64,000 nucleotides of DNA from Anoplolepis gracilipes (lineage: Eukaryota; Arthropoda; Insecta; Hymenoptera; Formicidae). The stretch spans positions 6,836,501 to 6,900,500 of the forward strand of contig NC_132979.1 in the NCBI RefSeq assembly GCF_047496725.1, given 5' to 3'. This document shows, in pieces, positions 39,095 to 50,839 of this stretch (its first letter is position 1; each line of letters begins with the position of its first letter). The notes beneath the pieces were generated by a model. It saw only the letters and a list, made by a program, of their open reading frames with translations, was not told the DNA's origin and made no database searches. A program made the translations under genes and the position numbers.

Positions 39095-40512
39095 CAGGGT
39101 GTCTACTAAAATCTTGTAAAAAATTCCCTGATTTTCCAGGCATTTTTGTTCAACTTCCAAGTAAAAAGAATATTTCAAGACCTTTTAATACAACTTTTTC
39201 CCCAAAAAATTTTTTATTACACGCATTTTCTAATGTTTCTCATTGATACGAAAGAAAAAACACGGAGCCCTTTAAGTTCCAATGTTAAACTTATAAATGT
39301 GCTAAAACAACTAAATAACTTTCATAAGATAATTTTTCATTTATATAAAATTTTCATTAAAAGTTACAAAGAGTATGTACTTCATATTCAATATTATGTT
39401 AAGATATTAAATATATAAACAAAATATATATTTATACGGAATAAACTGAGAGTTCACGTTGGCTCACTTTATCCGACGATTTTTAAGTACTTCTTCCCAG
39501 GCTTTAAGCACTTAAGAGTTTCACAATAGTTATACTAAAAGTTTATTAAACAAATTAAATTGTCAAATTAAACGCTAGTCATATTTCGATAATTTTATCG
39601 ATTTAATGAGACTTCGTTATTCTGCAGTTACTTTTAATTTTCAATGAGAGAGAAAGGGAAAGTTCATATCAAATCATATATATCAAAATTATTAGAATAT
39701 TTATTAAACAAATTGCAAAATAAATCGCTCAAACCGCCAAACATATAAATATCGAGATAAAACATTGGTCGTATTTCGATAGTTCTATCGACTTTAATGA
39801 GATTTCATATCAGTCTATAATCACTTTTAATTTCCAGCGAGGGTTCTATGCGTAAAAATTATTACAATATATTTATTAAATATTTATAAATAAATTAGAT
39901 TGGCCGAAATGTCAAACATACAAGTACTGATTGTTAGATGAAACGCTGGTCATATTTCGAATGTTCTATCGACTTTAAGTGAGATTTTGTGTTATTTTTT
40001 TGTGCCGTTCTGCAATCACTTATATTTTCTGAATAAAGTTTTATTATAGATATAAAAATTACTAGAATATTTATTAAACAAATTAGATATCAAAATAACA
40101 ATATAACTTAAATCTCATTTACATCTAGTGTCTCGGACGATCTAATTTATATAATTATCTAATATTCTAACAATTTTTACGCATATATCAAACCTTGTAG
40201 AAATTATTGCAGCATTCTCAGGTGCTTAAAATTTGGCAAGAATGCTAAAAAATTGTCAAAGAACAAAGTGAAATGAACCTGACGTTTCAGTTTGTCCCGA
40301 TTTTTTCCCGGGTTCTTTCCACGAAGTGAAACACCAGTTTCACACGGCTGATTATTTACAAGATGAAAAACAAAATTATCAAAAAAAAGATTTTCGAAAA
40401 ATTACCTGAATCCTAATAAAATTCCATGAGATATCCCTGATTTTTTCCAGATACAAAAAAAAATCCCTAAATATTCCTGGCTTTCCACGTTTTCTCAGGA
40501 ATAGACACCCTG
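39095..40512. mobile_element. Transposon-like element with CAGGGTGTCTA inverted ends, 1,418 bp
   Basis: The left end reads CAGGGTGTCTA and the right end TAGACACCCTG, a perfect 11-bp inverted repeat. Just inside both ends there is a related motif in the same orientation (TCCCTGATTTT...CCAG near 39130 and 40433), with more copies of TCCCTRA-type motifs. The middle holds three to four diverged tandem modules of about 160-200 bp. There is no transposase: the only ORF (39146-39418, 90 codons) is AT-driven and unrecognised. It looks like a non-autonomous DNA transposon. No clear target-site duplication was found, so superfamily is not assigned. Confidence 0.7.
39542..40090. repeat. Diverged tandem modules inside the 39095-40512 element
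   Basis: The string TTTATTAAA begins near 39542, 39700, 39872 and 40070. Each is followed by similar sequence, including CATATTTCGATA..TCTATCGACTTTAA..GAGAT and CAATCACTTTTAATTT. Spacing is about 158, 172 and 198 bp, so the copies are old and unequal. Confidence 0.7.
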
Positions 40513-41683
40513 TTGTTATAAATATATAAAATTCTCCTCTATACATAAAATATTATTATAAAAATTATAGTACATGTACATATATAAGACGCGTATTTTT
40601 AAATATCACTTATTAAAACTTATCAATTAGTAAAACTATTACTAATTGATTATTTCTTTAATTTTAATATGTTGCAGTATTGTATTTATATAGCAAAAAT
40701 TATTTCAGTTAAATATATGCAGCATAATATAATATATTAATAATACATTGATTTTATTTAAGAGTATATTAATGATTAAGAAGCCTTAAAACTCTAAAGA
40801 AATAAAATTAAACTCTTATTTAAATTTAAATTTGTAAATTTTAAAAATTAAAAATTGTGTAAATTTTAAAAATATTTACGATATATTTATAAATCAATCG
40901 GGAGAATAGAATCATTCTGACCGAGATTGCAGCGCCATTATTAATTTAGACGTTATTTCGCGACACATGAGCTTCTTTTTTATTATATTATGTAATAAAC
41001 AGGATTTATCTAAACCAAGATTTCAAAGTGCAAACTCTCGCAGTTGTGTATTTATTTCCCGGGTGAATCTAAAATTTTTAAATTACGACGTGTGTTGTGC
41101 AAGAGAAGCGCGCAAAACTTCGATACTTTCAAGAAGTTATATGTTCGTCTCAAAACTTTACGCGTGTGTAATTATAACATACCGAGCATTTTCTTTATCT
41201 TTTACATTTACATTATTTGTCATCCTTTTACGATGTGAAATTTCGCTGAAGCTAAAAGAATATGTTTAACTTTCAAAAATTGTTAAGAGAGAGATATTTA
41301 CATCCTTATATACAAATTTCCATGATTTTTCCAGATACTTTATCATCGGCAAAATTTAGTCAAAGTTGTTTTTGTCAAGAAGAGATTGACCAGAGTTAAT
41401 CAGACATTAGTTATTTAATATGAAAAATACTGCAAGCGCGCATTTCAATCACGATGATCAATAAACTTAGCGATGATTCTTGACTTGAGAGAAAAATTCA
41501 AAGCTATGTACGGAGTCTACTCGTAAAGTTGCACATCACACGCTGTTATCGTGAGATATAGTCTTTGTCTTTTTCCACTGTACAGCGTGCAAGCTTTAAA
41601 GGACGATGAAAGATCAATCGGCTGGAAGAGGGTAAGTGGTCACGAGACGAGACGAGGAAAGCTGGGAAGAAATAAAGATGGCA

Positions 41684-41722
41684 CTCTCTCTCTCTCTCTC
41701 TCTCATTCTCTCTTTCTATCTC
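41684..41722 (-). promoter_or_regulatory. GA-rich tract in pre-mRNA just after the Ig1 donor
   Basis: Starting 4 nt into the intron, the transcript reads AGAGAUAGAAAGAGAGAAUG and then (AG)n. Purine-rich sequence next to a donor can bind SR or GA-binding proteins. The placement against the splice site is seen; the role is inference. Confidence 0.3.
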
Positions 41723-41726
41723 TTAC

Positions 41727-42047
41727 CGGCCTTCACCGTGATTTCACGGCCGAGCACTTTGCCGACGCTGTTCGACGCCTGACACCGATAGACGGCCGAA
41801 TGCACATCGTGCCGGTAGCTCTCGGCGCCGAACGGCAAGAAGTACATGGAGCCGTTCATCAGCATCTCACGGATGTGCGGTATCGGTAGGACCGGCGAGC
41901 CATCGCCCATCAGCCAGTCGATCCTCGGCGAGGGACTGCCGTGGGCCGAGCAGTGGATCATCGCCCCGGTGTCGTTCGAAAACTCCACGCTCGAGCGCGG
42001 TTCCGAGACCAGCACCGGCCCTTGACTGTCCAGCACCACTCCTCGTC
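41727..42047 (-). CDS. Dscam2: Dscam2-like exon encoding Ig domain 1
   Basis: This exon is 321 nt and encodes 106 complete codons. It starts after the acceptor TTTTGCAG and ends at the donor G|GTAAGA. Both ends are in phase 1, so the exon is symmetric. The product starts RGVVLDSQGPVLVSEPRSSV, with the GPVLVSEP motif that opens Ig1 in Dscam proteins. The Ig core is complete: Cys32 (MIHCSAH), Trp44 (RIDWL) and Cys88 in AVYRCQAS, the F-strand cysteine that pairs with Cys32. A typical Dscam DVHSAVYRC motif is present. Likely N-glycosylation sequons are NDT at 24 and NGS at 64. The exon ends REITVKA, and the split codon GTG plus the next exon gives the linker KAVVRQ. In the Dscam family Ig1-Ig4 form the horseshoe that makes homophilic contacts. 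The base composition is far more GC-rich than the flanking introns. Confidence 0.92.
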
Positions 42048-42491
42048 CTGCAAAACAGGGAGAAGAAAGCAAGATGTTAGAGAAAAGCGGTCTCCTTGGA
42101 GATCAATAAAGGGTGTCCCGGGATCTGAATTTTATATCAAATTTATAAAAATCGATTTTTTTCTAAGGATGTCGGATACAGCAATAGTTGTAAGCCCTTT
42201 GAAGAGATTTTTATAAAATCTCTCTAAAGTGAAAAGTAAATTGAAAGCGCTCGTACTTCCAAATTGACTTTTCTTCTTTAGAATTTTTTTCATTATTATA
42301 TATTATATATTATATTATTATATATTGTATATTATATTTTTTTTTTAAATATGTGTGCGTTAAAAGTAGTAAAATAGTGCGGTTGCCGTCTGTTTTCAGT
42401 CGCAAGATTTTACTTTCACAGAGGGATGCACATTGGGATCGTATATGTTCGCTGCAGGAATAATCCTACATAGTTTTCGGAGTAACGGCAA

Positions 42492-42526
<35 letters not shown>

Positions 42527-42539
42527 GCGCGCGCGCGCG
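42492..42539. repeat. Compound (TC)n-(AC)n-(GC)n microsatellite
   Basis: Three dinucleotide repeats abut: about ten TC units, then about seven AC units, then about six GC units. Stepwise point change at repeat edges is the likely origin. Confidence 0.9.
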
Positions 42540-44533
42540 AAAGGAAACAATTTCCCATAAATCTCTGCCAATTTTTCCGCAGCTTAGAGACGAGAAGATC
42601 TCTGCCACGAAGTCGAGACGGTTTATGCAACAGTATATTCAGAGTAAGGAGTTCTGACTGTAAAATACATAAAGCACGATTCACAACGACAAGGGATGCA
42701 GTGTGCGTAGCGAAATACGCGGCGAGTTGATGCCGCGACTTGAAAAAGTGCACACGCTCGAAGAAATCATTCATCCGAGATGCAGGAATAATGTCGACTC
42801 GATCGTTTCTACATCTGCATCCTATATCGAACAACAACGTATTTGATAGCCCATTCTTGATGTAAGAAGTATTATACCGCATAAATGGTTCTCTAAATCG
42901 ACTGTATATTTCACTCTTATCCAGCATGATTTGCCATTTTTATATAGAAGTCTACTTGTTTCAAATTATTATAAAAATGTAAAGAGATGGAAATGCATTT
43001 TAAAGATCAATTTTTTTTCATCTTCAATTTTGCGAGAAATCTACAAGCACTAAGTTACACATATTTTGCTTCAGCAGAATTTTTCAAAGTATCAATAAGA
43101 TGAGATATAAAATTCCAGCCATAAAAGATACCGACATTCGCTCGAGATAATATTGGTACGATAAAATAAAATAAAATAAAATAAAAAAAGAAATTACGCG
43201 ATTTTCATATTACGTTAAAAGGCACGGGGATTGCGGGTCGTCGACTCCCGACAGAAAGATTCCTTTCTTGGAGGAGGTATCGAGAATAAAAATGCTGCGC
43301 AAGAGGGATCTAACGGATTGATCGCTCCAGTTACGACCACGGATTCAAGCAAGCCGTCTTTTCATCGGCAATAAAACGTATATCGCGCTCGGCAGTGCGC
43401 GCATCTATCGCGTCCTCTTTCACTTCCAGCTTCGGTTTCCTGCCTCGTTGAACGAGGGAGGAAGTATCCGGCACAAGATAACATAACGAAGTTATTAACT
43501 CGCCCGTGACGTGATCTCCTTTGCGATTTTATCGGCGAAATCCGATGCGTGAATAAAAGTTCCTCAGTTTCTATTTTAAATATTCATGCATCGAATAACA
43601 AGAATTTACATTAGATGTGGAAATTTCTTAAATATGAAAAGTCCCTCACATCTTATACATATAAATATCAATAATCGTTATTAGAAGCTAAAGTCCAACT
43701 TGAGTTAAACTTGTAAAAAACTCCCCCCGTAATAATAACATTTTTTACGTATATTTTTAAGAGTAAAAGTTTAGTATCTCCCGCCGTAAAAAACCGAGAT
43801 TTAGTTGAAATAATTTTTGACTTCAAATCCAAGTCTGCGTAACAAGGGATATTTCATCTCGAGAGATTTTTTTCAATCATAAATATACGCAGACAAGAGG
43901 ATCTGTCAAAATCGTGACTCGATTTATCGTTGGTCTGCCGAATCGTCTGTTCCACGTGCGTCACATTTTCCCATTCCACCCTCCTTCACCCCTTCCCCTT
44001 CACATGGTGACACTGTCCTCGTTCCTCGCGGCTCTCGAGGAAATCTGATAGAGGATCTTCGTCGCAGCTGATGGCAGCACTTCCGCAGCTTTGTCCCCGG
44101 AATTCCGGAACCTTGTTTTCTCGGCGATCGACGAAAATTCTGGCTGAGGATGCAGGAAGGGCAGGGGAATTCAACGAGATATAGAGAGAGGAAGGGGAGA
44201 AGAGAAATACGTGAGAGATACCTGCAGAGAAATCGGTGCATTATGCATGAAAACGGCAGTTTGATAACCTGGACGGAGAACCGGGTCGAGAACGTCGCGA
44301 TGCGGCACTTCGATACCGATCGCGCATGTATGTATATGCGCGGACCACGTGACACATGCCGTAAACGCATACACATGAACGTTTACGCGCGGCGTTTCCT
44401 GTGTTGTATATACAGCCACCATTGCACCTGCGTCACCCCGTAGGTTTAAACAACGCCGTGCATCGCTGCATCGTCCGCTATGCACGCGCCATCCCATATC
44501 CTCCTCCTCCTCCTCTCCCTCCCTCCCTCTCCT

Positions 44534-44536
<3 letters not shown>

Positions 44537-44628
<92 letters not shown>
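44537..44628. repeat. (CT)n microsatellite, about 46 units
   Basis: This is the longest dinucleotide tract in the window. It produces overlapping low-complexity ORFs that are not genes. Confidence 0.95.
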
Positions 44629-44630
<2 letters not shown>

Positions 44631-46054
44631 CCTGGCTGCTGCCATCCTTAATGTCTTCCGTACCCTTAATGCAAACGATACTGCATGATGCTGCACTCGC
44701 TTCTCCGACGCGCGAGTGACTTCCTAGCTGTCAAAATGGCGAAAATTCAGTCGCGAAAAACTCGGTGACCTGCGGTCGATGCTAACGAACTTTTGCTTCG
44801 TTAGCAGAAAATTTGCGTGAGAATCGCTGTCGCGACACGTTTCGCACTGTAATTCAGCTCCGCCGAAAATGCACACTCGCACGTGAATTTCGCACATGAT
44901 CGCGTTTTCTCCCGCGTTGAGTATTTATTTGCGCAATATTCGAGTTACAAATCCAGAAATTACGCTAAAGAGTTGAAGGAAATTTTATCATATTTTTCTT
45001 ATATTTCTGCGTTTGTTATTGCTTTACTCGCTGAATGAAGAAATGAGAAATGTATTGAAATTAATATGAAAGAGATACAGAAGAGTCTCATATATATATA
45101 TAATTAAAAATAAACATTTAATTACTATAACTTGTCAAATTTTACACAATTTTATATTAATAAAATACAGGACGATGTACTGAAAAAGTGCAGACTTTTG
45201 CCTTCAGAGTGACTCTTCCAGAACCTACGTTTCAGTATGTGTGTTTTGAATTCATTATGTGTATAAATATATAAATCCATTTCTAATAAAATAAATCTCG
45301 GGAAAAGTGCTCAAAATTAACCAAAATTTTTTAAATATCATAGTCATATTTAGAATATTCTTCATTCATGTTATCAAAATCAATTTAAAATCAAAATCAG
45401 GTGATAATCCCATATTTTCATGCTTTGTCATTTTACAGACACGAATGACTATTTTTTGTTTCAAATATTAATGTCTATTGTTATTTTACGAAACTCACAA
45501 AAAATAATATCGCGTTAAGAGCAAGTTATATACGTTTTGTCCTGATTATTATTCTTTCATGTCTCTATTATATTTCTCATAATTTCCTTGATCTTTTGAT
45601 TGCACGATTTTTCATGTTTTTTTTTTATTAATGATCGAATACATATCAATTTCTATGTATTATGAAGTAATATTTGTTTTTTTTTAATTATTTATTTCTA
45701 AAGAAAGTTAACATTTTTAAGAATAATATATCAGTTCTTATCAAAAAATTTTGATTCCAATTTTTCAATATTCTTACACTGAATTATGAAAACGTCATCA
45801 TTTTTGATCAATTACGTTCTGTACGTGAATATTGTAAAATAACTCTTAGTGGATTGGAATTGTACGTATTGTGTTCGTTATCATAATAATATTCCATTTC
45901 TCTTGATTTTATACTCTTACATTCCGTATTCCTTTATTTTCTTTTGACATTAAAATTCATTCCTTCATTCCAATTATTTTAATCCTTTGACAAATTATTT
46001 TGAAAGAGAGAGAGAGAGAGAGAGAGAGAAATTACAATCATTTCCTACAAAATT

Positions 46055-46242
46055 CGCGTAAGACAATACACCTGATTTAATTTGTAAAATGCAAAAATAC
46101 ACAAAGGGTACGACAATAAATGATGGAAAGAAATTGTTTTCTTATCAAAATCACGTAAAATAATACCTGATTTAATTTGTAAACTATAGAAACACACAAA
46201 AGATACGACAATAAATAATGTCGGAGAGAAACTGTTCCATCT
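46055..46242. repeat. Diverged tandem duplication, about 95-bp period
   Basis: CCTGATTTAATTTGTAAA occurs at 46071 and 46166. The surrounding sequence is also duplicated (acacaaag..tacgacaataaat..gagaaactgtt-like), at roughly 80 per cent identity. The first copy directly follows a (GA)n tract. Confidence 0.75.
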
Positions 46243-46335
46243 CATATTCTAGATGCAATCATATTTCGCAAACATCAATTAAAATGATCAATTTAAGAAC
46301 TTACCTTGGGATTTAAACAATTAAAAATAAATTCA

Positions 46336-46337
<2 letters not shown>

Positions 46338-46367
<30 letters not shown>
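46338..46367. repeat. (AC)n microsatellite, about 15 units
   Basis: This pure AC run lies shortly after the duplicated segment 46055-46242. Confidence 0.95.
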
Positions 46368-46370
<3 letters not shown>

Positions 46371-46799
46371 TAAAAAGGGGAGTCGTAATATAGATTTTCG
46401 AAAAGCTACTATGAGAAGAAAAATCGATACTTTTAACATCTTCTTTATGATAATTAATATATAAAGTATTTTGATTTAAAATAAAATAAAATGAAAAGAA
46501 TATGTAAACAGAACATAAAGTATTATTAACAAATGTTGTGATGTGTACCTTTTATATTCAAGAAACTACTATCGTATATCATACGCATATTTGTACGTCA
46601 TGTGAAGTATCTCGAGAAAGCGCATAACTTTCCTCTACCTACGGCAAACATCAAAGAACTGTCACGAGCAAGAAAATATGATATAATCTTACTGACGGTA
46701 ACGTTTGTGCAACTAAATATCCGTCGCACAAACATTTCCATTCCATTATTCTCGGTGATATTTTTTGTAAATGACGGTGACACCGTGCGATGGAGCAAT

Positions 46800-47680
46800 G
46801 TTTGTTAGCTCAGCGGTATGTCTCCATTCTATCTTTACGAGCCATTTGAAATGTTCGTTCGTTCGTTGCATTTTCGTGGCAGGGCCATTTCGCGCGCGCA
46901 CCGCTGACCGTTTTTCCGTCCCTTGATATCGCGCTGGCATCTGAGATCCAGCCTCGTGTGCACGTGATCTCGCTTTCACGATTCATGCATTTGCATTTGG
47001 TAGCGCGCGCCTGATTGTGTCAACGAATGAATGGCAAGCAATCCGTTCGATATCGCATAATAAATTCCGTTTCTCCCCTTGAAAATTGCGCGATCGGCTG
47101 GCAGAAGCGCGTCCTCCGTTTCCGAATAAAAATCCAATTAAGCCGGCGGATTAAACCGCGACATCCGTGACCCTTTTGTAACCGTTTGACTGCGTGTTTC
47201 TCCTATATCTGTATGTATGTGCGCGCGCCTTGCGATTGATTTTACCCGTAACCCCGCGAATTACTTTATTACATTTCCTCGAGCGACGTAACATATAAAA
47301 GTCAATTGCACATTCCCCCGGAAGATATATTGAAACTTTGAATGGTGATTATTATATTCGCTTTTCGATTTTACGTTATCTTTGAGAATCGGACGAACAC
47401 AATAGAATTTGGAGATAAAACATTTGCGCATTAGATGCGCATTGGATGCTGCGTCTGCCAAGCGCGATGCAACCTACCGCATCGGTATACAATAATGCAC
47501 CATTGTTATGTAGGCCGCATTTACATATACGCAATTTCGCACGCTCCAGCTCACCCCCGGTCTACCACCCCGTCATCCATTCGTGTACGCCCATTCGGTA
47601 CGCGTTTGGGGCTCCCGTATGACGTCACGCACGCTCGCATTTGCATTCACGCGAAAATTACGCATCGAGAAAATAAACAA
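46800..47680. other. GC-richer island upstream of the Ig1 exon
   Basis: CpG-containing sequence with short GCGCGC blocks. A tRNA A-box-like string at 46805-46815 has no matching B box or cloverleaf. It is candidate regulatory DNA by composition only. Confidence 0.3.
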
Positions 47681-48654
47681 ATAAGATAATAATCAAATTC
47701 ATCGATACATCCTCGATATACAACCTCGAGGGTTATTCGTGCACTGTGATAAAAAAATAATAATAATAAGAAATATTTTTATATATTTCATAAAATACAT
47801 AAGTGTTAAAAAAAAAATTAATACAAGTAACGGCATTTGACAAATGAAAATTATTAATTCGAAATGTGAAAGAATCGTATTAAATCGGTGCTACAATCAT
47901 GAATTGCAATATCGATTTGAGTTTGCTGATGTAAAATTATGCGAATTAAAAAACCGTGCGTGTAAAGGGTAAGAAGTACATAGGTCGTTTCTCCCTCGCA
48001 CACAACTTCTTAATCAGCATTGTGTTCTTCCGAGGTAGCCATTAGCCGGACGAGTCGAGACTCTACTGGCATTTATGCGTCTGACCTAATGACCCTCGCA
48101 ACACCGTGTATTATACTATGGTGGCCGCATCTGTTCTCGGTGTAATACGGACAGTGGATAATGCTACACACATTATTCGACACATTATTTTACCTTTGCC
48201 TTCGGCATTATATTATTCGACCTAATAATAAGCTTAATAGGTTTAATCAAAATACCTTATATATCAATGATAATTATAATAAATGCATTTCATAAAATCT
48301 ATTAAATGTTTGCAACAATGTATATGTACGTAAAATATTATTGTGTTTACATTTGAGATTATGTATATTTGTCTGAATATTATGAGTAAAGATATATCTA
48401 AGATACTTTAAAATATAATTTTCCCAGACATAAAATTGCAAGGTTGATTACACCTAACTTTATCGTAATACGCGTTATGATGTACATACATACATACTTA
48501 ACGTTTAATGCAAATGCGTGCAATTTGTTTCGCGATATAATTACAGCGTTGCAACCCGATGTCGCTTCGAGAATTGTCGCGCAAATGAATACACATTGAC
48601 GTGCATTCGGATGCGTACAGTTTCTCTCGTATTTAGACGCGTGCACTCTCATCT

Positions 48655-48681
48655 TTCTCTCTCTCTCTCTCTCTCTCTCTC
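48655..48681. repeat. (CT)n microsatellite, about 13 units
   Basis: This CT run continues into a pyrimidine-rich stretch ending TCCACAG. Confidence 0.9.
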
Positions 48682-49186
48682 GTTCCCTCTCTTCCCGTCT
48701 CCACAGGAGCAACTCGCGAGATAGCCGGTATATTCAATTCCACCGTGCATGCGCACGTACGGCAAGCGAATGCACTGGATAAACAGGAGTTAATTAATCA
48801 TAGAGAGTTTGCTGCCGGTTGGTGTTTACCAGAGTTTCCCTCCGCAAAATGTTAATTGGTGACAACTCGGTTTAAGGAATGCATTAAATCAAAAACCGAC
48901 ATCGATTATTATAATTTACATTGGAATCGCGTGAATAAATCAACCAGTCATACGAGATCGTATATTTATCGGTTTATCAGATAATCGTCTTAAATTAAAA
49001 GATTTATCTTCGAGTTCATTTAGAAAGATTAAATTTTATTAATATCAGAAAAATTATTAGCTTGTATATAATTTTGTATTAATTAATATACATGTAATTA
49101 AACAAATATTTTTGAAAAGCGTATGAAAAAATAGTCCAATCTTAAAATTTGAAAAACGTATCAAGTATCGCCTGAACAAAAATGCG

Positions 49187-49189
<3 letters not shown>

Positions 49190-49242
<53 letters not shown>
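49190..49242. repeat. (CT)n microsatellite, about 26 units
   Basis: This is a pure CT run followed by TGTTTCTCTG, in AT-rich sequence. Confidence 0.95.
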
Positions 49243-49246
<4 letters not shown>

Positions 49247-49829
49247 CTCTGTTTTAAGAAAAAAAAATTATTGTGGAAAAATATCATGAATCATAATAAG
49301 GATTATTACAATAGCTGTTCGACAAATATCTATATTATTCAGCGATCGTGAAAAGTTCGTTTTTAAACTGCGCCTAGACTCGATTTATCACATAATTTGA
49401 ACGAAGAAGAAGAAGAAGAAGTAGAAGAGTAATTTTCTGCAGCCTGTACATTATGTACTTACTGCGAAAGTTTGAGTTCCGCGGGGGTGCGAGAAAGTTT
49501 CTTCCCCATATACATTGTAATTATACTGCAGCATCATTTACACACCGTAGTCACGTGCCATCCTCTATAATGCATCTTACATCTCTCGCCTGCGCTTATG
49601 GCTTTAATGGTCTGTATTTTGCATACCATAAATAATCATGAGCTTAACAAAGAATGTACGATAAAAAAAAGATTTTCCTTCCACAATAAAGAATATTGTA
49701 TATATAAGTAGAAAACTTGGGAGAGCTACATCTTTCTTTTCCAATATATCCCGTATACTCAGTCCCATTTCCTTCAGCATTTACGCACTTTTGTCTTAAA
49801 TTTATCCCATCGTCAATAATCATTTGCCC

Positions 49830-50660
49830 ATGGAAAACGACTACTACCCGCATTCTCTCGTAATGCGAAGACCATGCTTAACTCCATGTGACGTTGATAT
49901 GTATATTGTTCGTGTGCAAACGAGACGTCGTCACGCGGGCAGGATATTTGTGCAACATACGCGTCCCGACGTATGTGTGTACATGTGTATGCCGATATAC
50001 GTGTGTATGTGTACGCCGATGTGCAATTATGCTCGGATCCCTCTCTTTTCCGGACATCAGCGTCGCTGTTACATACGTATCCGGTTTCCTTGTCTCTCGC
50101 ACGGCACAACATCTACACCGCTGCATTCTGTGCAGATGCAGAGATGCATATATATATACATAGATGTATACATGTAACGAAGCCGCGTTGCATAGGATCG
50201 CGTTGTAAACGTCGCAGCCGAGGGATCGCCTTGCGAGGGCAGGCGGTTTGCTGCTTGCATTCCCGACGTCTGATTAATTGCAGATGTGCCGTCACCCTCA
50301 ACTTGCAACGGAGGTGCAACGGAGGTGCAACGACACCTTCGGGGCATTATCACGGCACTGACAGAACCGTCAGTGACGAATTAACGGCGCGCTGCGCGGC
50401 TATCTATCTAATATATCCGTCTTCTCTCAGCTCGCCCTTTCTTATCCACGCCTTCCTTATCGCGCCGTCGTCACACGCCGACACAAACGACGCCCTTCGA
50501 TCTGATATATCGGCCAAGACGGATCGTCCCCGGCAGCGACATTCCAAAGTGGCGACGTCGGCGAGTGGATTTCACGAATGCAAACGTTTCCCGGAGTCGA
50601 GGAATTTCTCGCTCGTACATCAACGCCTTTCATTGCGCTCCGTTACACGATAATTCCGTG
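49830..50660. other. GC-richer island with long but unconvincing ORFs
   Basis: The plus strand is open for 226 codons (49973-50653) and other frames are also open. The predicted protein starts with Cys/Tyr/Val-rich alternating repeats from TGTRTG-type DNA and has no domain. It contains a small repeat, AACGGAGGTGC twice near 50308-50330. Confidence 0.3.
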
Positions 50661-50839
50661 ATTTAAGGAGTAGTTTTCCGACACGTTAGTTTTATTTGGA
50701 GAATTCTTACACGGGGCTATCTCGGATGAGATAAGATGTTGATTTTAGAGGAATTCCCTTTTTTCTTTTCTTTTTTTTTTTTTTTTATAAAAATTACTTT
50801 TATCGTCTTAATTTGAATTTTATGTTGCACGATTTTTTT

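Larger units (their letters stand above)
36136..41726. other. Dscam2 intron between Ig1 and Ig2 exons (5,591 bp)
   Basis: The donor is G|GTAAGA at 41726 and the acceptor is TTTTCCAG at 36136. It contains a (GA)n tract at 36274-36306 near the acceptor, a (CT)-rich tract at 41684-41722 next to the donor, and the 1.4-kb transposon-like element 39095-40512. GC-richer sequence lies at about 36310-36800 and 38330-38720. No additional exon was recognised. Confidence 0.75.
5573..42047 (-). other. Dscam2: Dscam2-like cell adhesion gene, N-terminal part (partial gene span)
   Basis: Four minus-strand exons form one open reading frame with the Ig1-Ig2-Ig3 order of Dscam proteins. Junction phases are 1, 1 and 1 between the exons, and the last visible exon ends in phase 0. 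Dscam family members are single-pass neuronal surface receptors with ten Ig domains and six fibronectin III domains. They act by homophilic binding in neurite self-avoidance, tiling and synaptic specificity. The Dscam2 assignment rests on the IYPS motif at the end of the first Ig2 exon, the LPTGELL motif at the start of the second, and the absence of alternative-exon arrays, which Dscam1 has. I cannot exclude another non-hypervariable Dscam paralogue. The gene is incomplete: Ig4 onward lies to the left of position 1, and the signal peptide lies to the right of 42047. The symbol is by family resemblance, not by search. Confidence 0.8.

Noticed and set aside
39146..39418. 90-codon ORF inside the transposon-like element
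   Set aside because: The sequence is AT-driven Lys/Ile/Phe-rich, with no transposase motif such as DDE.
42111..42130. GGGTGTCCCGGGATC, resembling a transposon end
   Set aside because: No matching inverted end was found nearby.
46304..46309. Strong minus-strand donor CCCAAG|GTAAGT
   Set aside because: The upstream sequence has an in-frame stop in the phase needed for Ig1 and no acceptor or signal peptide.
46805..46815. tRNA A-box-like TTAGCTCAGCGG
   Set aside because: No B box (GGTTCRANNC) at the right distance and no cloverleaf could be drawn.
49973..50653. 226-codon plus-strand ORF
   Set aside because: It lies in a GC-rich island that is open in several frames. It begins with repetitive TGTRTG-derived residues, has no domain, and has no supporting splice or start context.
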